Of a stretch of DNA of 64,000 bases, positions 1 through 13,900 are shown piece after piece. The notes beneath the pieces were generated by a model. That model worked only from the letters and a program-made list of their open reading frames with translations. It was not told where the DNA came from and searched no databases. The position numbers were made by a program, and so were the translations under genes. Within the stretch, counting starts at the first letter, position 1. Each line of letters starts with the position of its first letter. The stretch is from Daucus carota subsp. sativus (lineage: Eukaryota > Streptophyta > Magnoliopsida > Apiales > Apiaceae): assembly GCF_001625215.2 (NCBI RefSeq), contig NC_030383.2, positions 56,720,949 to 56,784,948 on the forward strand, written 5' to 3'.

Positions 1-1364
1 TTTTTCTTCATCTCTCAATGATCAATTTGCATACCGTATGTGCTATAATTCGATGTGATTTAGATTTTTTTTTATTTTATTTTAGTACGTACTTTGTATT
101 TTAAAGAGGTTTGTATTAGCGTAAGATCCTATATACCCATACACATGCATAAAAGATTATCCTACGATATTCTAAATAGGGGTTACATTGGAGACAAGAG
201 GGATGTATCGTTAGAGTTGGGGTTTTTTTTCACATAATCACTAAAAAAAATTATTTATAATATGTATTAATGATTTTAAACTAAGCGTCCTACATGATTG
301 AGATGATCTAATGTTTGAAAGATGGCTAAAAAACGAGTTAAAGTTGGTGGAGTGAAGAAAACATTACCCTCATTTGTATATATGTGATTATTGTAGACAA
401 ATTTTAATTAATCAAAAGAACATGGACAAACATAATTGTGGAATACATCATACCTCAATGTAGAAAATACACATACAAGTTATGCGATCCCACTTCTTCT
501 ATAGAACTCATGTTTTCTAATCCTAATTCTTACTAAAGGACATCTCAATTGTGTTTTTAAACCAAACCAGGCAAGTTACTTTGTAAGATATCCATATTCA
601 TTTATAATAAATAAAAAAATATATATTTTATTATATGATGATTACTTGTATTTGAGACATTACTAGGTAGCAACAACTTATATTAAGACAATTTCTAGTA
701 ATCATACTACAAAAGTTATAATCTACTATCATATTTTGATCAATAATTTTTATCCCATTTTTTTTTTACAATATTAATTCATGACGGACTAATATATGTT
801 AAAAATAGAGGACTAGATTTCATAAAATTATCTATTTTTAGAATTGGTTGACTATAATACTTATTTTATTTAAAAATCATATGATACTTATTTTATTTAA
901 ATAATTGATAAAATCACACATGAAGAGTTGGTTCATGTCCAGAAAAAAAATTACTCCACACTTTTGAATATTCATAAACATTGATATCATTTTTTTCCAA
1001 CAAGAATTCTTTACTAGTAATATAACATGTTGACTTCTATGTAATTGATCGTATATTGAATTATTTTTCTTCTCTAGTGGACGGTGGTAATAAAATTATA
1101 TGCATTACTTTGATTTAACACAATTGAATTTCGTTTAGTTATCAATATATGTTTTTGTTTTATTTTAGTTAATTAAATGAGAACTTTTAATAATTTGTAA
1201 TTATGGTATGTATAATCGAATATCTAAAATAAAAATTATAAAAAAAATATAATCAAGTAAATCTCATATATTTATAATTGTTAATAATTACTATTTACAA
1301 AAATGTTAAATAAATAATATATATACTTTTTTATATGAGATTCAAGATACTTTAATAAAACACG
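1..1364. other. Gene-free AT-rich DNA at window start
   Basis: No reading frame longer than about 60 codons resembles a known protein here, and I see no splice-supported exon chain. The sequence is AT-rich with short homopolymers. It ends at the target-site duplication of the solo LTR that follows. Confidence 0.6.
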
Positions 1365-2268
1365 TGTTAGGATTCACTTGATTTCGATGATAATACAACA
1401 CTTAGAGAATTATGTGATTTGTTTTGTAATCATAGCTATCAAAGGACAACATAATGCCTTCATTATCTATTGATAGAAAGCTTGTCAACTGCTAAGAATT
1501 TTGTAGCATGTCCGGTTTAGATTATTTGTCAACGAATAATGTTGATAAATGTTAATGCATAAATTCAATGATCCATCAACGGATGAAGAAGCTAGCATGA
1601 ATCAACGGGTATCAAATAAAGTTTCAACTGATAAAGGTGTAATTTAATTAATGGATGAACAAGATTTCCACGGATGAAAAATGTTTCAACGAATAATCTT
1701 AATATCCGTTAAAATGACTTAACAAGCATTTTGACATATCACATGGGTTGATTGTACATTCTTGGACATTGAATCATGTTTAACAAACTAAAGAAGAAAC
1801 AAAAACATTCTAATTCCATGCAAACAAGTTGTATTAAGACAATCAATACAGTCAAAAATGAAGACAATCTAGAAGATGTGCATATATAGGACAAAGAATG
1901 AAGAAACAAAGCATTTCGAACATGGAAAAGCGTGTCAATCTTGTCGTTTAGTTTGCTTTGTAAACTTGAGATATATAACCAAGTAGTAGTAGTAGTATGT
2001 AATGTGTGTGAGAAAACACTAGCAATTGAGAGTTCTTGAACACACAAGTGTTAAAAATCTGCAGTTGTGTATTTGTAAAGATATCATAAATTAATCCTCT
2101 TTAGATAATTATCTCGGATGGAAAGATAATCCAACCGAAATTTTAACTATCTTGTGTTTTACATGTTTGTTTAGAATTGCTATTTTTCTAGTTGTTTATC
2201 AAAAAAATTGAGGATTATATTAAACCCCCCTTCTACGATCCACTTTGCCTAGTTGTTGCACACTAACA
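1365..2268 (+). mobile_element. Solo LTR, probably Ty1/Copia type
   Basis: A 904-bp block begins TGTTAGGATTCACTTG and ends CACTAACA, giving the TG...CA ends of an LTR. It is flanked by a perfect 5-bp direct repeat, ACACG, at 1360-1364 and 2269-2273, as expected for an LTR-retrotransposon integration. Near the 3' end, around 2222-2236, is a C-rich stretch (AAACCCCCCTTCTACG) of a kind I associate with plant Copia LTRs. No primer-binding site or internal coding sequence follows, so this is a solo LTR left by unequal recombination between two LTRs. The minus-strand frame at 1739-2047 lies inside the LTR and is not a gene. Confidence 0.8.
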
Positions 2269-2273
2269 ACACG

Positions 2274-4112
2274 AAATGGCAATGGTCTAAAATATCTTGT
2301 TTTTATTTAATAAATATAATACTATGTATTTTGTTATTATCTTTTAAAGTAGATATTGGGATTTTAAATTTATATATGTATATTACGTTTCCTTTATGTA
2401 TGATAAACAAGTAAATATTTCTTGCACTGTGGGTATAAAGATTCGTGTATAAATGTTGTACTTTATAATTATTTTATAATCTATTTACATACATGATTTG
2501 TGTGTTTTCTAAGTGATTAATTTGATATCATACTTGGTCAATGTAAAATCCGGTGATTTTATTTATTTATTTATATATAATTAGTATTGTTATTATGTAT
2601 TGGATATTAGATTTAGATTGTTTGTATTTATTTAGATTAATTGGAACATTCTTGAATTTTATTGTGTTAGTTAATTTGAAAAAAAAAAGATTCTTTATTG
2701 ATGGAAAGGATTGTAGGAATATTTTTGAAAATCAAAATCTCCGTAAGAATGCTTTTTATTTTAGAAACTAGTTTAAGAGGAGGGCAAAGTTTAGGACTAA
2801 ATTTCGTAACTTCCTACATTAAAATTAGGTATTTTTACTTTTGCTTGCCTATATAAGATCATCTTAGGGTACATTAATAAGTGTACAGGGAACTCGTCGT
2901 AGAGGTACATAACAATTTCTTTACTCTTGTAATTGTTTGTGTAATTTTTGTGCTCCTGTGCATGTGAATCTGTGTCTTTCTCTTTTAATTGTGTCACCAC
3001 ATGTCTGATGTTTTTGACTTCGAAACATCATCCTTTGTCGAAGCATCGTCGCAAGAGGACTTTGACGGATACTACCTGATGCATACACTGATCAACGCGA
3101 TTTGTGCAAGATAAGTACAATTTGATTATACAATATAGTAAATAAGCGCAAAGCAAAGTCCGCGGATAGAGAAATTAATGTGTAAAGAAAGCCAAGATCA
3201 GTAGTACTGCACCAAAATCCGACCGAGAACACAAATCAGTTCGAAAGCCAAGCAAGAAAACATACTCGTCGCGATTAGAGGCGTGGAAGAAAGAATGATT
3301 TCGAATGTGAAATCCAACTTATCTGCTTTGATCTAATAAGAATATCATATATGCAAAGAAGTAGCAAAGCTTAAATCTAAACTGACGTCGTGATTAGAGG
3401 CACGATTCAAGGATGCGTGATTAATGCTGTTTTTAAATTTTGATCTTAATATGATGATCTTGATATGATTTGAATGAGCTCGTAATGTGTGGCTTGATCG
3501 AAGGGATTGCATTCAATGCTGCGGTACTGATATGGTAGGAACATAGTGCATATCCAGTATTATCCGGGTCGGGTCACATAAAGATCCGAAATATCTTTTC
3601 ATTGTGTTAATTTGAATGAGGAAGATGCTGGATCGATCCAGAGTTTAATGGGTTGATCCAAGTATGTGAAATTATCATATCAGCCTTAAAAAATGACTCA
3701 TGCTGTGGAGTCTATTAGTCTTACATTGTTAAACAGTTTCAAATACTAAAAACACTCCTAACACTACCTTATCATATAATATTTTATCAAAAAATTATAA
3801 TGATGTTATAAATAAAATTATAAATAATAATTTCGAATATCTTTTTTTAACAAGAAGCTTTATATAATTTTTTTTAACTTTAACGTGTTCTATATCAATA
3901 TAAACACCACACATTACATAACTCTTTCTAATTCTAATCTTAAAAGTTTATGTTGCCAAAAAAATCAAGATTATAGAATCATGTTGAAATTCGATTGATT
4001 AGATTACTGAATCTTTCAAATGTATTACAAGATCGTCTATGTTTCGAAAAGATTTGAATTTTCTGATTTTTTTAATTTTTAAATCTACATGTACTAAATT
4101 CGGATTAAATGT
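2274..4112. other. Intergenic DNA, possible degraded retroelement pieces
   Basis: No supported gene. Around 2850-3110 there is a TATA-like CTATATAAG followed by a T-rich stretch and a short frame, which could be a decayed LTR/leader region. Around 3250-3420 the phrase GATTAGAGGC recurs. Neither could be assigned to a family. Short frames at 2553-2771 and 2797-3000 look like chance. Confidence 0.4.
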
Positions 4113-4140
4113 ATTATATATATATATATATATATATATA
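4113..4140. repeat. (TA)n microsatellite, left side of MITE
   Basis: A run of TA dinucleotides immediately left of the inverted-repeat element at 4141-4558. A matching run lies on its right side. Confidence 0.8.
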
Positions 4141-4555
4141 GAGTTAAGTTCTATGGAGTACACAAAAACATTGGAGTATTGGAGTACAAGTCTTAATTTT
4201 TTAGTTTAATCATAAATAATATATTTGATTATGCAAATTTATATACAATCTATCATTTATAAGTTGTCTTGCACATAATTGTCTATCAGTCGTTAGTATC
4301 TTTCAACTTTAACAAGTATTAACATTATTGTTCTGCTTATTAGTTATATTGCAGAACATAGAGTCCTGTAATTTATAAAAGTCATTATTCTACATTTTGA
4401 TTACAATGTTTATGTTGCAGAACATAATGTGCAGGTTATTAAATGTTTACGAATATTATTGAACAAAAAAAATTGAAATTTAGATGAATAGATTACATTT
4501 TATCCAACTTTGTACTCCAATACTCCAATATTTTTGTGTACTCCATATAACTTTA

Positions 4556-4558
<3 letters not shown>
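4141..4558. mobile_element. MITE between (TA)n runs (Micron-like arrangement)
   Basis: The left end starts GAGTTAAGTTCTATGGAGTA. The reverse complement of the right end starts GAGTAAAGTTATATGGAGTA. The two arms match for about 52 bp with roughly five differences. The 418-bp element has no coding capacity. Both edges abut (TA)n microsatellites, the arrangement described for rice Micron elements that insert into TA repeats. A Stowaway-like TA target preference is the alternative. It lies about 370 bp upstream of the DGAT1 start codon. Confidence 0.75.

Positions 4559-4587
<29 letters not shown>
4559..4587. repeat. (TA)n microsatellite, right side of MITE
   Basis: TA dinucleotide run directly abutting the right terminal repeat of the MITE at 4141-4558. 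Confidence 0.8.
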
Positions 4588-4592
<5 letters not shown>

Positions 4593-4928
4593 AGGGTTTG
4601 TCCATTTTCAAGTAATCGGGAGAAAATATAGTCAGTCGAATAATATAATTTAATTAAATTCAATCTATTAATATTAAAATACTAATAAAATGATGTTAAA
4701 ATTAAAATTGTAAATAATAAATTACGAACTATATAACCAGTTTCGCACGGTTAAAGGCTAGTACAGATATCAAAGCCACGTCCCAAAACACCCACCTCAT
4801 CCACGTTTTTGTTTTCAGCAACTTTCTGAGGAAAAAATATTTTACACCGCCTTACCCTGCCACATACACACATCATCTCAGCATATACCACTCCCCCTGT
4901 ATATGAACATTATTAAAATCTCCCGTGC
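4588..4928 (+). promoter_or_regulatory. DGAT1 upstream/5' leader region
   Basis: 341 bp between the MITE and the DGAT1 start codon. The C-rich, CACC/CATC-containing stretch from about 4780 to 4920 looks like a plant 5' leader. GTATATGAA at about 4900 is too close to the ATG for a convincing TATA box. No clear core promoter could be fixed. Confidence 0.35.
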
Positions 4929-7900
4929 ATGAGCTTCAATTACGATTTAATGGAGCAAAACTCGGATCTCGACAACTCACTGAGGCGAAGAACCAGCGCG
5001 ACGACCGAGTCGCCGTCGAATGACGCCGTAATTGACCGGAATCTGGCCGGAGCGCCGGCGAATTCCACCGCGGAAACGAGTAAAGGAGACGACAATAAAG
5101 GAGCAGTGAAATTCACGTTGCGAGCTTCGTCGCCGGCTCATCGGAGAATTAAGGAAAGTCCTCTTAGCTCCGACGCTATTTTCAAGCAGGTATAGTAGAA
5201 TCTCGATGAATTAATGCTCGATAAATTAAATAACAACGTAGCAGTAACATAATAGAGGTAGTGTATTTTTAACTGCGGTAGTTTAGTAATCTCTATACAT
5301 CTATGCATGAGGTATTGGTTTTTGCTATGGTAATATATATGTTTTTGAATTATTGTTTGTGGCGAAAGTGATTTTTCGAGCAATGTTATATAGGCAGGGT
5401 AATCGGAACCTATTAGTATTAGCGGATATTTATGTGTAAATTGATGACTAGAACGTGTGATGTTGATTTAGAAGTCTATTCGAAATGTTTGTTACAAGTG
5501 TGAATGTGAAATGACAAATTTAGGCTTCATTTAATGTTGAAGACTGTTTATGGTTTTATGATTTGATGAGCTTGTGATGTAGGCGAGATTATCTACCTAA
5601 TAGTATGTATGATGTACATTAATGTGTTTTTGCTTACTCCGGGAGGGAAGGACCAAAAGAGAACAAAAGTAAGGTTTAGGTCCTAGAGAGGATTCATTAA
5701 ACTATTGGTCGCATTGAGCACTCCCTATATTCTAATGTGTATAATATATGCAGTTCTGTTTGACGTTTCTCAAGCACACTGGTTTGGTTGATTTGGTTCT
5801 TGATATATATGGTTGAGTTGGATACGTGCCGACTAGGTTTTTCTTAATATCTTAGTGTAAGTGCCGAGTGCCAGAGCCATTCAAAAAATAACTACTGAAA
5901 CTGTTATATTACCTTTATCAAGGAAGGTAGTGCCCAAATAGGGATGCTTTCTTCTACAAACACGTGTATATTACTTGCATTTAGTCAGTTATGGGGACAA
6001 TTGGTCACATCACAATTACTCTATCATTTATTATAGAAAAGATATTCATCCAGTTTGTCTGTTTGATAGTTTTTTTGAAGCAAAGGTGGTAGTTCTAAGT
6101 ATCAGAAACCTCCTATAATTTTATTTCTTTATCAATATCTTTCATACATTACATTAGCATATCAAGGAAATCTGATAACGCAAGGGTCTTTACCTTCTAG
6201 CCACAGGCCATGGGATTCGTGACTGTTTCTCTGTCACTAGGCCTGATAAGTATTTTGGTCAGTTAATTTAAACATGGCCCAAAGTGCAGACATTCCAGCA
6301 CTTTCCATGCATTGCAATTGCAGCGGTTGTTTTTTACTCAATATCGTAGGGGTTGCTATTACTTAGATGGGACCAAATTGCATGCATAAAGGTTATTAAG
6401 AATTAAGAATCCCAAACACTATAGTCTTGGGTTCCTCAAGCTTAATGGGGAATTGTATAAGAAGTTCATTATTGATGCCTGAGAGGTATTCTCCGAACAT
6501 CCAAAGACAATCAGCTGACTGCATTAACACGAACCGACACAATTAGGTTTCTTTATTTGGATTCTTTGCAAGTGCTGTTTTCAAATTTGGGTTTAGAGAT
6601 GAGCACATCTGCAGATACTATCTTTGCAGGTGCTTCCTAAATAACTTCTACCAGAATCTTCATTTCCTTTTTGATGTAGCATCATTTTTGGGTCTTGACA
6701 GTGAAATCAGTTTTTTCCCACGAGAAATCCTTTTGTCAACACTTTAATCCACAAGAAAGATAAAGCCGAGAAAATCAGGGTTTGTGAAAAATTTCAATTT
6801 TCTAATGATTCAATTCAATAATAATATATAATATATTATCTTAGACGTGGAAATAGATATAATATAAGTACGGCCAATGTAATTTCAAGCTTTTCCTTAT
6901 ATTCTTAATATAATTTAAGTAAGCCCAATATATTATGGAATTTTTTTGAGAGAGGTAACGCATGACTGCACTTTCTTGGGAGAGCACTTTATTTTTACAA
7001 ATAGTTAATAAGATGTGACCTAGATTTATTTAAAAACCTTTGCTGCTTGGTTCCACTTGATGATTTGCTTCTTTTTTTTGCCATCTTAACTTGTCCTCCA
7101 TTAGCTCTGCTAAGTGCTAACTGATCTAGGTGTAATATCAACTGAAAAATTACTCATTCTATATCATAGGATTGCCTTTGTGTAAGGATGTTGCAATATT
7201 TATTTATTACTCAAAAAAGTAGAGAAGAAAGATCACATTTTTTTCAAATTAGGCATTGTTCAAGTGTGTCACGTGATATTTTCTTGCAGAGCCATGCAGG
7301 TCTCCTCAATCTCTGTATAGTAGTGCTTGTTGCTGTGAACAGCAGGCTCATCATCGAAAATCTGATGAAGGTTGGCTTCTTTTTTTTTTTTTTAAATTTA
7401 AAATAAATAAATTATTATTACATAAAATAGCTTTATTTAATAAGTATAATGATTACATAGTCGTACAATAATCATTTCATACTTTTCTGTCTGTCTCTAC
7501 TAGTCTACTTTAGCATTGTGTATGTATGATGGTTATTTTTATGACTTATGAAGGCCTAAATGATGTTCTGTTGTATAAACCATATTAAACAGTTGTGTTT
7601 TTGTATGGCCTGGAGATGACGGACTGTTATTATTTTTGCAGTATGGCATCTTGATTAGTTCAGGTTTCTGGTTTAGCTCTAGATCATTGAGGGATTGGCC
7701 CCTTTTGATGTGTTGGTAATATTTGAACTCTTCCTTATGTACTTCTATTGTATATATCCAAGTAAAATAAGTTATGTGGGTAATTATCCCATGGGGATCA
7801 GTGTTACATCTCATCTTGTATATATTTTGTCATAAGACTACATGTAGCAATATGTACACTGACATTAATCTTATTTGATTTATTCAAAATTTCAGTCTCA

Positions 7901-10900
7901 GCTTAGGGATATTACCACCTGCTGCATTTGTCGTTGAAAAATTAGTGCGCCAAAAATTTATCTCAGAGAAGGTAAGTTACGTTGAAGCATTCTTTGGATG
8001 TGTAATAGATCATTTCTTACTACTTTTCCCACTTACAGATTACAGATGCACCTTAAATCTTCCCCCTTTGAAATATAGAGTATTCTGTACTCTTGATGTT
8101 TTCATAATTTTTTGTTGCCAAATCAGAAAGAGAGATGGAGAAATATTATATCTAGGAGTATGTAAGTGCTTGCATATAATTCATCAGCTGTAAAGGTTGG
8201 TATAGTTTATCGCTATAACTAAAATAAGTATCCACCACTCAAGAAACTGCCACATCACAAACTCTCATTAGAAGTTTTGCCTTCTCTCTCCTCGGTAGAA
8301 TATGCAGTCTACTTATTCTCTCTGATCATCCTCCTGTTCCCATTATCTCTTTTATTTTTTTATAAATTATTTTTGATCCTCAAATGTCAACAAAGATGGG
8401 AAGCATGCCTTTTCTGAATTATCATTTTCTAAAGGAAGCTTAGTTGTGTGGATGATATCCGTGGAAAGGAAGAACTTAAGGGTGTTGAGGATCATAAAAT
8501 GATCTTGATGGATAATTTTGAGAACTTTGATGAACATGGTTAATAATCTTGAAGAACGAACGCACTATAGTAGTTAGATCATCTTTTTTTCTTCTTTTTT
8601 TCCTTCTCTTTTTCTGTGCAGAAGTTATGATAAAATATTATGTGTGTGTGTGTGTTTAAAAACTATTTTTTCTCAACCTTGCTCAATACTTTAATTTTGA
8701 CTAAAACTAAATATTTTAGGTTAAGATTGATAACAAATTTTTAATAAAAAACATGCTATTAGTTTGGATTTATTTTCATTGTATTTCTAATGTATTTATT
8801 ATTTTTCAGTATTATACTTTTCCGGTGTTCAGTCATTTCCAATATTATAATATTTTTTCAAAAAATTTATACATAAAGTGAGACGTAAAAAAAATTTATT
8901 TATGTAGACCCACAGACATTATCTTCGCAACATGGCACTCATCAACAACATTATATTCCATTATCTTGTATTATTTTCTCTTTCATTATTTTTCATATTT
9001 CTCTAACTTAGTCTTTTTTTATATATCTTGCTGGCCGGCCATCTAGTCATTTGATACATTTTTCATACATTCATACACAGTTCTTATTGTCTTTTTCATT
9101 TATTATCCAGAGATATTCAATAAGTTATTTTATATAAATTAGTGGATTAAAATAAACAAAACATTATTATTAAGATAGGCTCCATCCTTTGTTGTTTATA
9201 TTATCCAGGGGTGAGTTTTCAAAAATGGGGATCCCAGACTGAAATTACAGTAATTTGATTTCACACCCCTACATTTTGACAACATTTGAGATAAACTAAT
9301 AATTTACTAACATAATGTTGAATAATACGGGTGTCAACAAGTACATGTTCAATTCACAATTACCTGTCAGGAATGTTTTGTTTGCTGAATGAAAATGACT
9401 ACATATTTGAATGAAGTATTAGTTTGCCTCCTAGTATTACATGTTAGCTCATTTAGCATGAAATTTTGAAGCAAGCATTTGTAAATTAAGTCATACTCAT
9501 TTTGTATATAGAACTTTCTCTGTATATATCAATAGACAAGTTTATAAATAGAAAGAGACACACATAGTTATTGTATGGGTACTTGAGGTACTGAAATAAA
9601 TTAATTTCGTTGGAAATAAATATCATGAATAAGCAACTAATGCTTTCGATACTTCAAAATAGTACTTGTATATTTCCATACAACTTATGTAATACATGCA
9701 AGCTCATACTGTATGAGCCGTACAATTTTATTTGAAGCATAAAAAATTATTTTATACATATTTTAAGTTGTATAAAAGTAACAGTAATGTAGTTAACATC
9801 GACACCTTTCTCATGTCCTAATTTTGCTTTAATCTGTATAATTGCTTTTCAGGTAGCTGTTTCTCTTCACATAGCAATAACCACCATCACACTTTTGTAT
9901 CCAGCATTTGTGATTCTCAGGTTTGTTTCATCTTATTGTCAATTATGACTTGTGTGTACTTTTCATTTTTCCTTAATTAAAAATAATATAAGCTCTTAAG
10001 ATATAACACTAAAGTTAATGAAAATAAGTAATAGGTTAATGTCTAAAGTTTGATGTAACTTAAACTATTCTATGTGAATAGAGTGCAATTACTGTCCATT
10101 TGATCATTGCTTTCTAAAGGATTTCTCTAATCATCATGTGTATCTGAGGCGAGAACTGTAATTTTTCTAAATGCGGATGTGATGTCCAAACTCCAGATGT
10201 AGCAACTATACTGTTATCTTTTTGGACAGCCTTCATACCCAGAAGGGGTAAATCTTTTCACAGTCACTCCCAAGGTTTGAAACTAATTCACAAAGCCCAG
10301 TCATATTTAATGTATGCAATTCAATTAATTACAGTATTCCCTGATACATAAGGCTCTGAAGAGCCACCAATACTCTATCTTCAGCACACAAGCTCCACTT
10401 GAGTGAAGATCATACAAATTTCCTGAACCTTCTTTGTATAGCTATAGATCGTCCTGACCCAGTCTTTCAAGAAGAAGAGTGCTTTATAATATAAAGCTTG
10501 TGACTGAAACTATTAGTATGGGAAAATCAGGCGATTATCCGAAATTTGTTGAGAAGATACAGTATTGTTTTAAATACTTGTGTTCTCTCATTTACTTAAA
10601 AGATGTTGAGGATTCGTTTAGTGAATTGTAAGATGCAATCCAAAATGGTGATTTTATTTACTTAACTTTACAGGACTGATTCTGCTGTTCAATCAGGAGT
10701 CAGTTTGATGTTCGTTGCTTGTGTTGTGTGGTTAAAGTTGGTGTCTTATGCACATACAAATTATGATATGAGAGCAATTGCAAACTCTGCTGAAAAGGTT
10801 ACTCTCTAAATTATTCCAACTCCCTTCTTTCAGAACAACAATACAGAAAGCTGGTACTTTTTTCTGCTATTATCTGTATTATTGAAATTATATATCTTCC

Positions 10901-13900
10901 CTTTCAAGCAGCAATATTCAAAATTCATATACGTTTATGCTATAATTCGTATATACCATCTGCCACAGTATGAATTTCTTATTATGAGAATACTGCACTT
11001 TTGGTTTACCAAATGTGTATGTTGAAGCAAGCATCATAATAGATAATTTTTATGTTTCCTACATTTAGGATGTCCACGATGATGACCTAAATAATAATAT
11101 CAACTCTTAATTGAACAAAATTTGCATTCAGTCTGAGCAGTCCTAAATTGTAAAAAGTGTATGTGATATCTCGCCATCTGGAACTAATGTTTTTACTGTT
11201 TTGCTGATAGGATGAAACATTGTATATGGACTACTCGGACAACGTTAGCTTTAAGAGTTTGGTATATTTCATGGCTGCTCCCACATTATGTTATCAGGTA
11301 ACATCCTAAGCTATGCACATCCGACTCAATTATTGTTCCTATAATAAAATAGACATCCCAATTGTATGATATTTGATTGTATTAAATATCATTATCTTGG
11401 TAATTATGTTATTGTGGTTTCATAACTCATATGCCTACAAGTTAGTATTAAAATTTAGAGGCATACACTAGTGTTAAATGCATTATTAGAATTTTTAAGC
11501 AATGATTTAAAATTTTATCAACATAGAAAATGTCAATTTATAAATTTACTATTTGTTTTTGAATTATAAGTTGTCATTTGAAGGAATATAGTGGTCGAAG
11601 CACCTCTGCTGATTAGATTTGTCTGCATATATGCTTGTAATGCCTGCAATGCTTTTATTTTTACATGTTTGTTTCAGAATCTAACTTTTTCTCACTGTTC
11701 ATTGTAGACAAGCTATCCTCGCTCTGCAAGTGTTCGAAAGAGTTGGGTCCTACGCCAGCTTATTAAATTGATAGTATTTACCGGACTCATGGGTTTCATT
11801 ATAGAACAAGTCAGTCATTCTCCCACTAAGAAATTAGCTTATTCCTTCATGTGTGGAAGTTTGGTTATCAACTGGTGTATTTTGTTGCTTTGATGGTGCA
11901 GTATATTAATCCTATTGTGCAAAATTCTAAACATCCCTTGAAAGTGGACTTCTTATATGGCATGGAGCGGATTTTAAAGCTTTCTGTTCCCACTTTGTAT
12001 GTCTGGCTCTGCATGTTCTACTGCTTTTTCCACCTATGGTACGTAATTGTGCACTTCCTTTTCTATATGTGTTCTTCGCTTCATTCTTTGTTTGTAGACA
12101 TATAAGTTATAACAAATACAAGTTATAACAAATACAAGGCAGTAGGATAAGCTATTGAAGACAATACACTTTTTTAATATGCACATCTAATGTGGTTAAG
12201 TTTTTCACACTCTTAATGTGGTATTTTGGGGGATAAAGTAATATTTAATAATAGAAATATAGTTCTACTGCCCAAATGTATAAATAATGATGAGACTTTA
12301 TTTTGCTAAATAAGTGATAACTTTTCCTTCATTCATTGTGGAATCTGGAATAGTCTAGCTAACGACTGACTGACTGTGCAAATATATTAAAATAATTAGT
12401 AGCTAAGATCACAACAATACATGAAATCTCTGTGCATGTATACACGAGTCTTCTTAGCTAAGTGGTTAAAGCATTGCAGTCGTAATGTGATGGTTGTCTT
12501 TAACCACTGGGGGAAGGGAAGTACTGAATAGATCAATTTATAAGTATTTCCTTAGGATAACTCAATTTATAATGCTGATTCATTCTTCGTTCACAATTAA
12601 TACAGCAAAATCTATTAACACAATGTTAAGTGTTAACCGAGAACAAATTTTAACCAAACTAAGTTGAGTTTTTCTAGTGTGTGCCCATGGCACACACTAA
12701 CAACTACTTTTTACTTTGGTCGATGACTGGGCACACACTAACAACTACTTTTTACTTTGGTGGATGATTTTGGAGTCAATAGAAATCCACCACCTAACTA
12801 AAAAGTAGTTGTTAGTGTGTGCCCATCTAGAAAGCAATCATACTCCATATGGGAGAAGAACTGCGTAGGGGATACTTGGGGGTGCGGGGGTGCGGGAGTG
12901 CGGCGGGATACGCACGGGATACACCACGGCGTTTCGGTGGAGGCAGCGATGGGGATACGCGGGGGTGCGGGGATGGGGGTGCGGGAGTGGCACAATCCGT
13001 AATTTACAACAACTTTTTTTTTGGAAAAAAAACTTAAAATTAATCAGTCAAAACTTGTGTTACTGAGTGCCTGTACACAGTCGAATCTTTCGTTATCATC
13101 GCCGGAAACCATCTGCAGGTCGTCGGAGAAGAAGAGTGGAGACGAAGGGGGAGATCAGCAAATAAAACCTATCTATACAGATATGTAATTTATGTATATG
13201 TATGAATAAACTTTGGTAGACGTGAAACGAACCTGGACTGAGGGATGTCCACTTTCTTTCTTAAATTTTTTTATTTACCGTTAATGACTTAATGGGTTCC
13301 AGCTGTTTCAATTCCCTGTAGGACTAATTTGATCAGTACTACCGGCACTAAAATTAATTTTAGTAACTACTCACAATATTAATATATAAAATAAATGGTT
13401 TAATTTATTTATATACTATATATTTATATATTATTTTTTTATTATTTTAATATTTGCCGTATCCCCCGCACCCGTATCCCCATATTTTAGAATTTGACGA
13501 ATTCCCGTGTCCACGTACCGAGCACCCGCACCCCGTACCCGCACTCATGCTTCCTAGGTGCCCATGGGCACACACTAGAAAATCCGAAATAAGTTTGCAA
13601 AGAGAGATTAAAGTGATAAAAATAAAATTTGTAACCACTGGTCTTCTAAAACAGAGAGGTTCCCTTCCCTTCTTGTCCCCGACAATTTTGAAATGCTTGC
13701 ATCTCTCGGTAGGATGCTGCGATGCGTGCTTGCAGCGCTGGCACTGCAGAGTGCAGCCTTAGCACAATGATTTTGGTGGGTTTTTTCTTCTTGTGTGAAA
13801 TAGACTCTGTCTTTGGTACGTTGACCATGATTGAGCTGCAGCAGAGAGATGTTGAAAAGTTGAAACTAAGAAGCACAATTTATCAGTATTACTGTATTAG

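Noticed and set aside
12445..12530. tRNA gene in DGAT1 intron 9
   Set aside because: An A box is visible, but there is no acceptable B box, acceptor stem or anticodon arm; at most a SINE relic.
12670..13582. CACTA (En/Spm) transposon in DGAT1 intron 9
   Set aside because: CACTA occurs at the ends but in the wrong orientation (left end reads TAGTG, right end CACTA), and no 3-bp duplication was found.
12798..13762. Several overlapping open frames on both strands in the G-rich part of DGAT1 intron 9
   Set aside because: They exist because the G/C-rich repeat lacks stop codons; they are Gly/Arg/Pro-biased, mutually overlapping and inside a transposon-like element.
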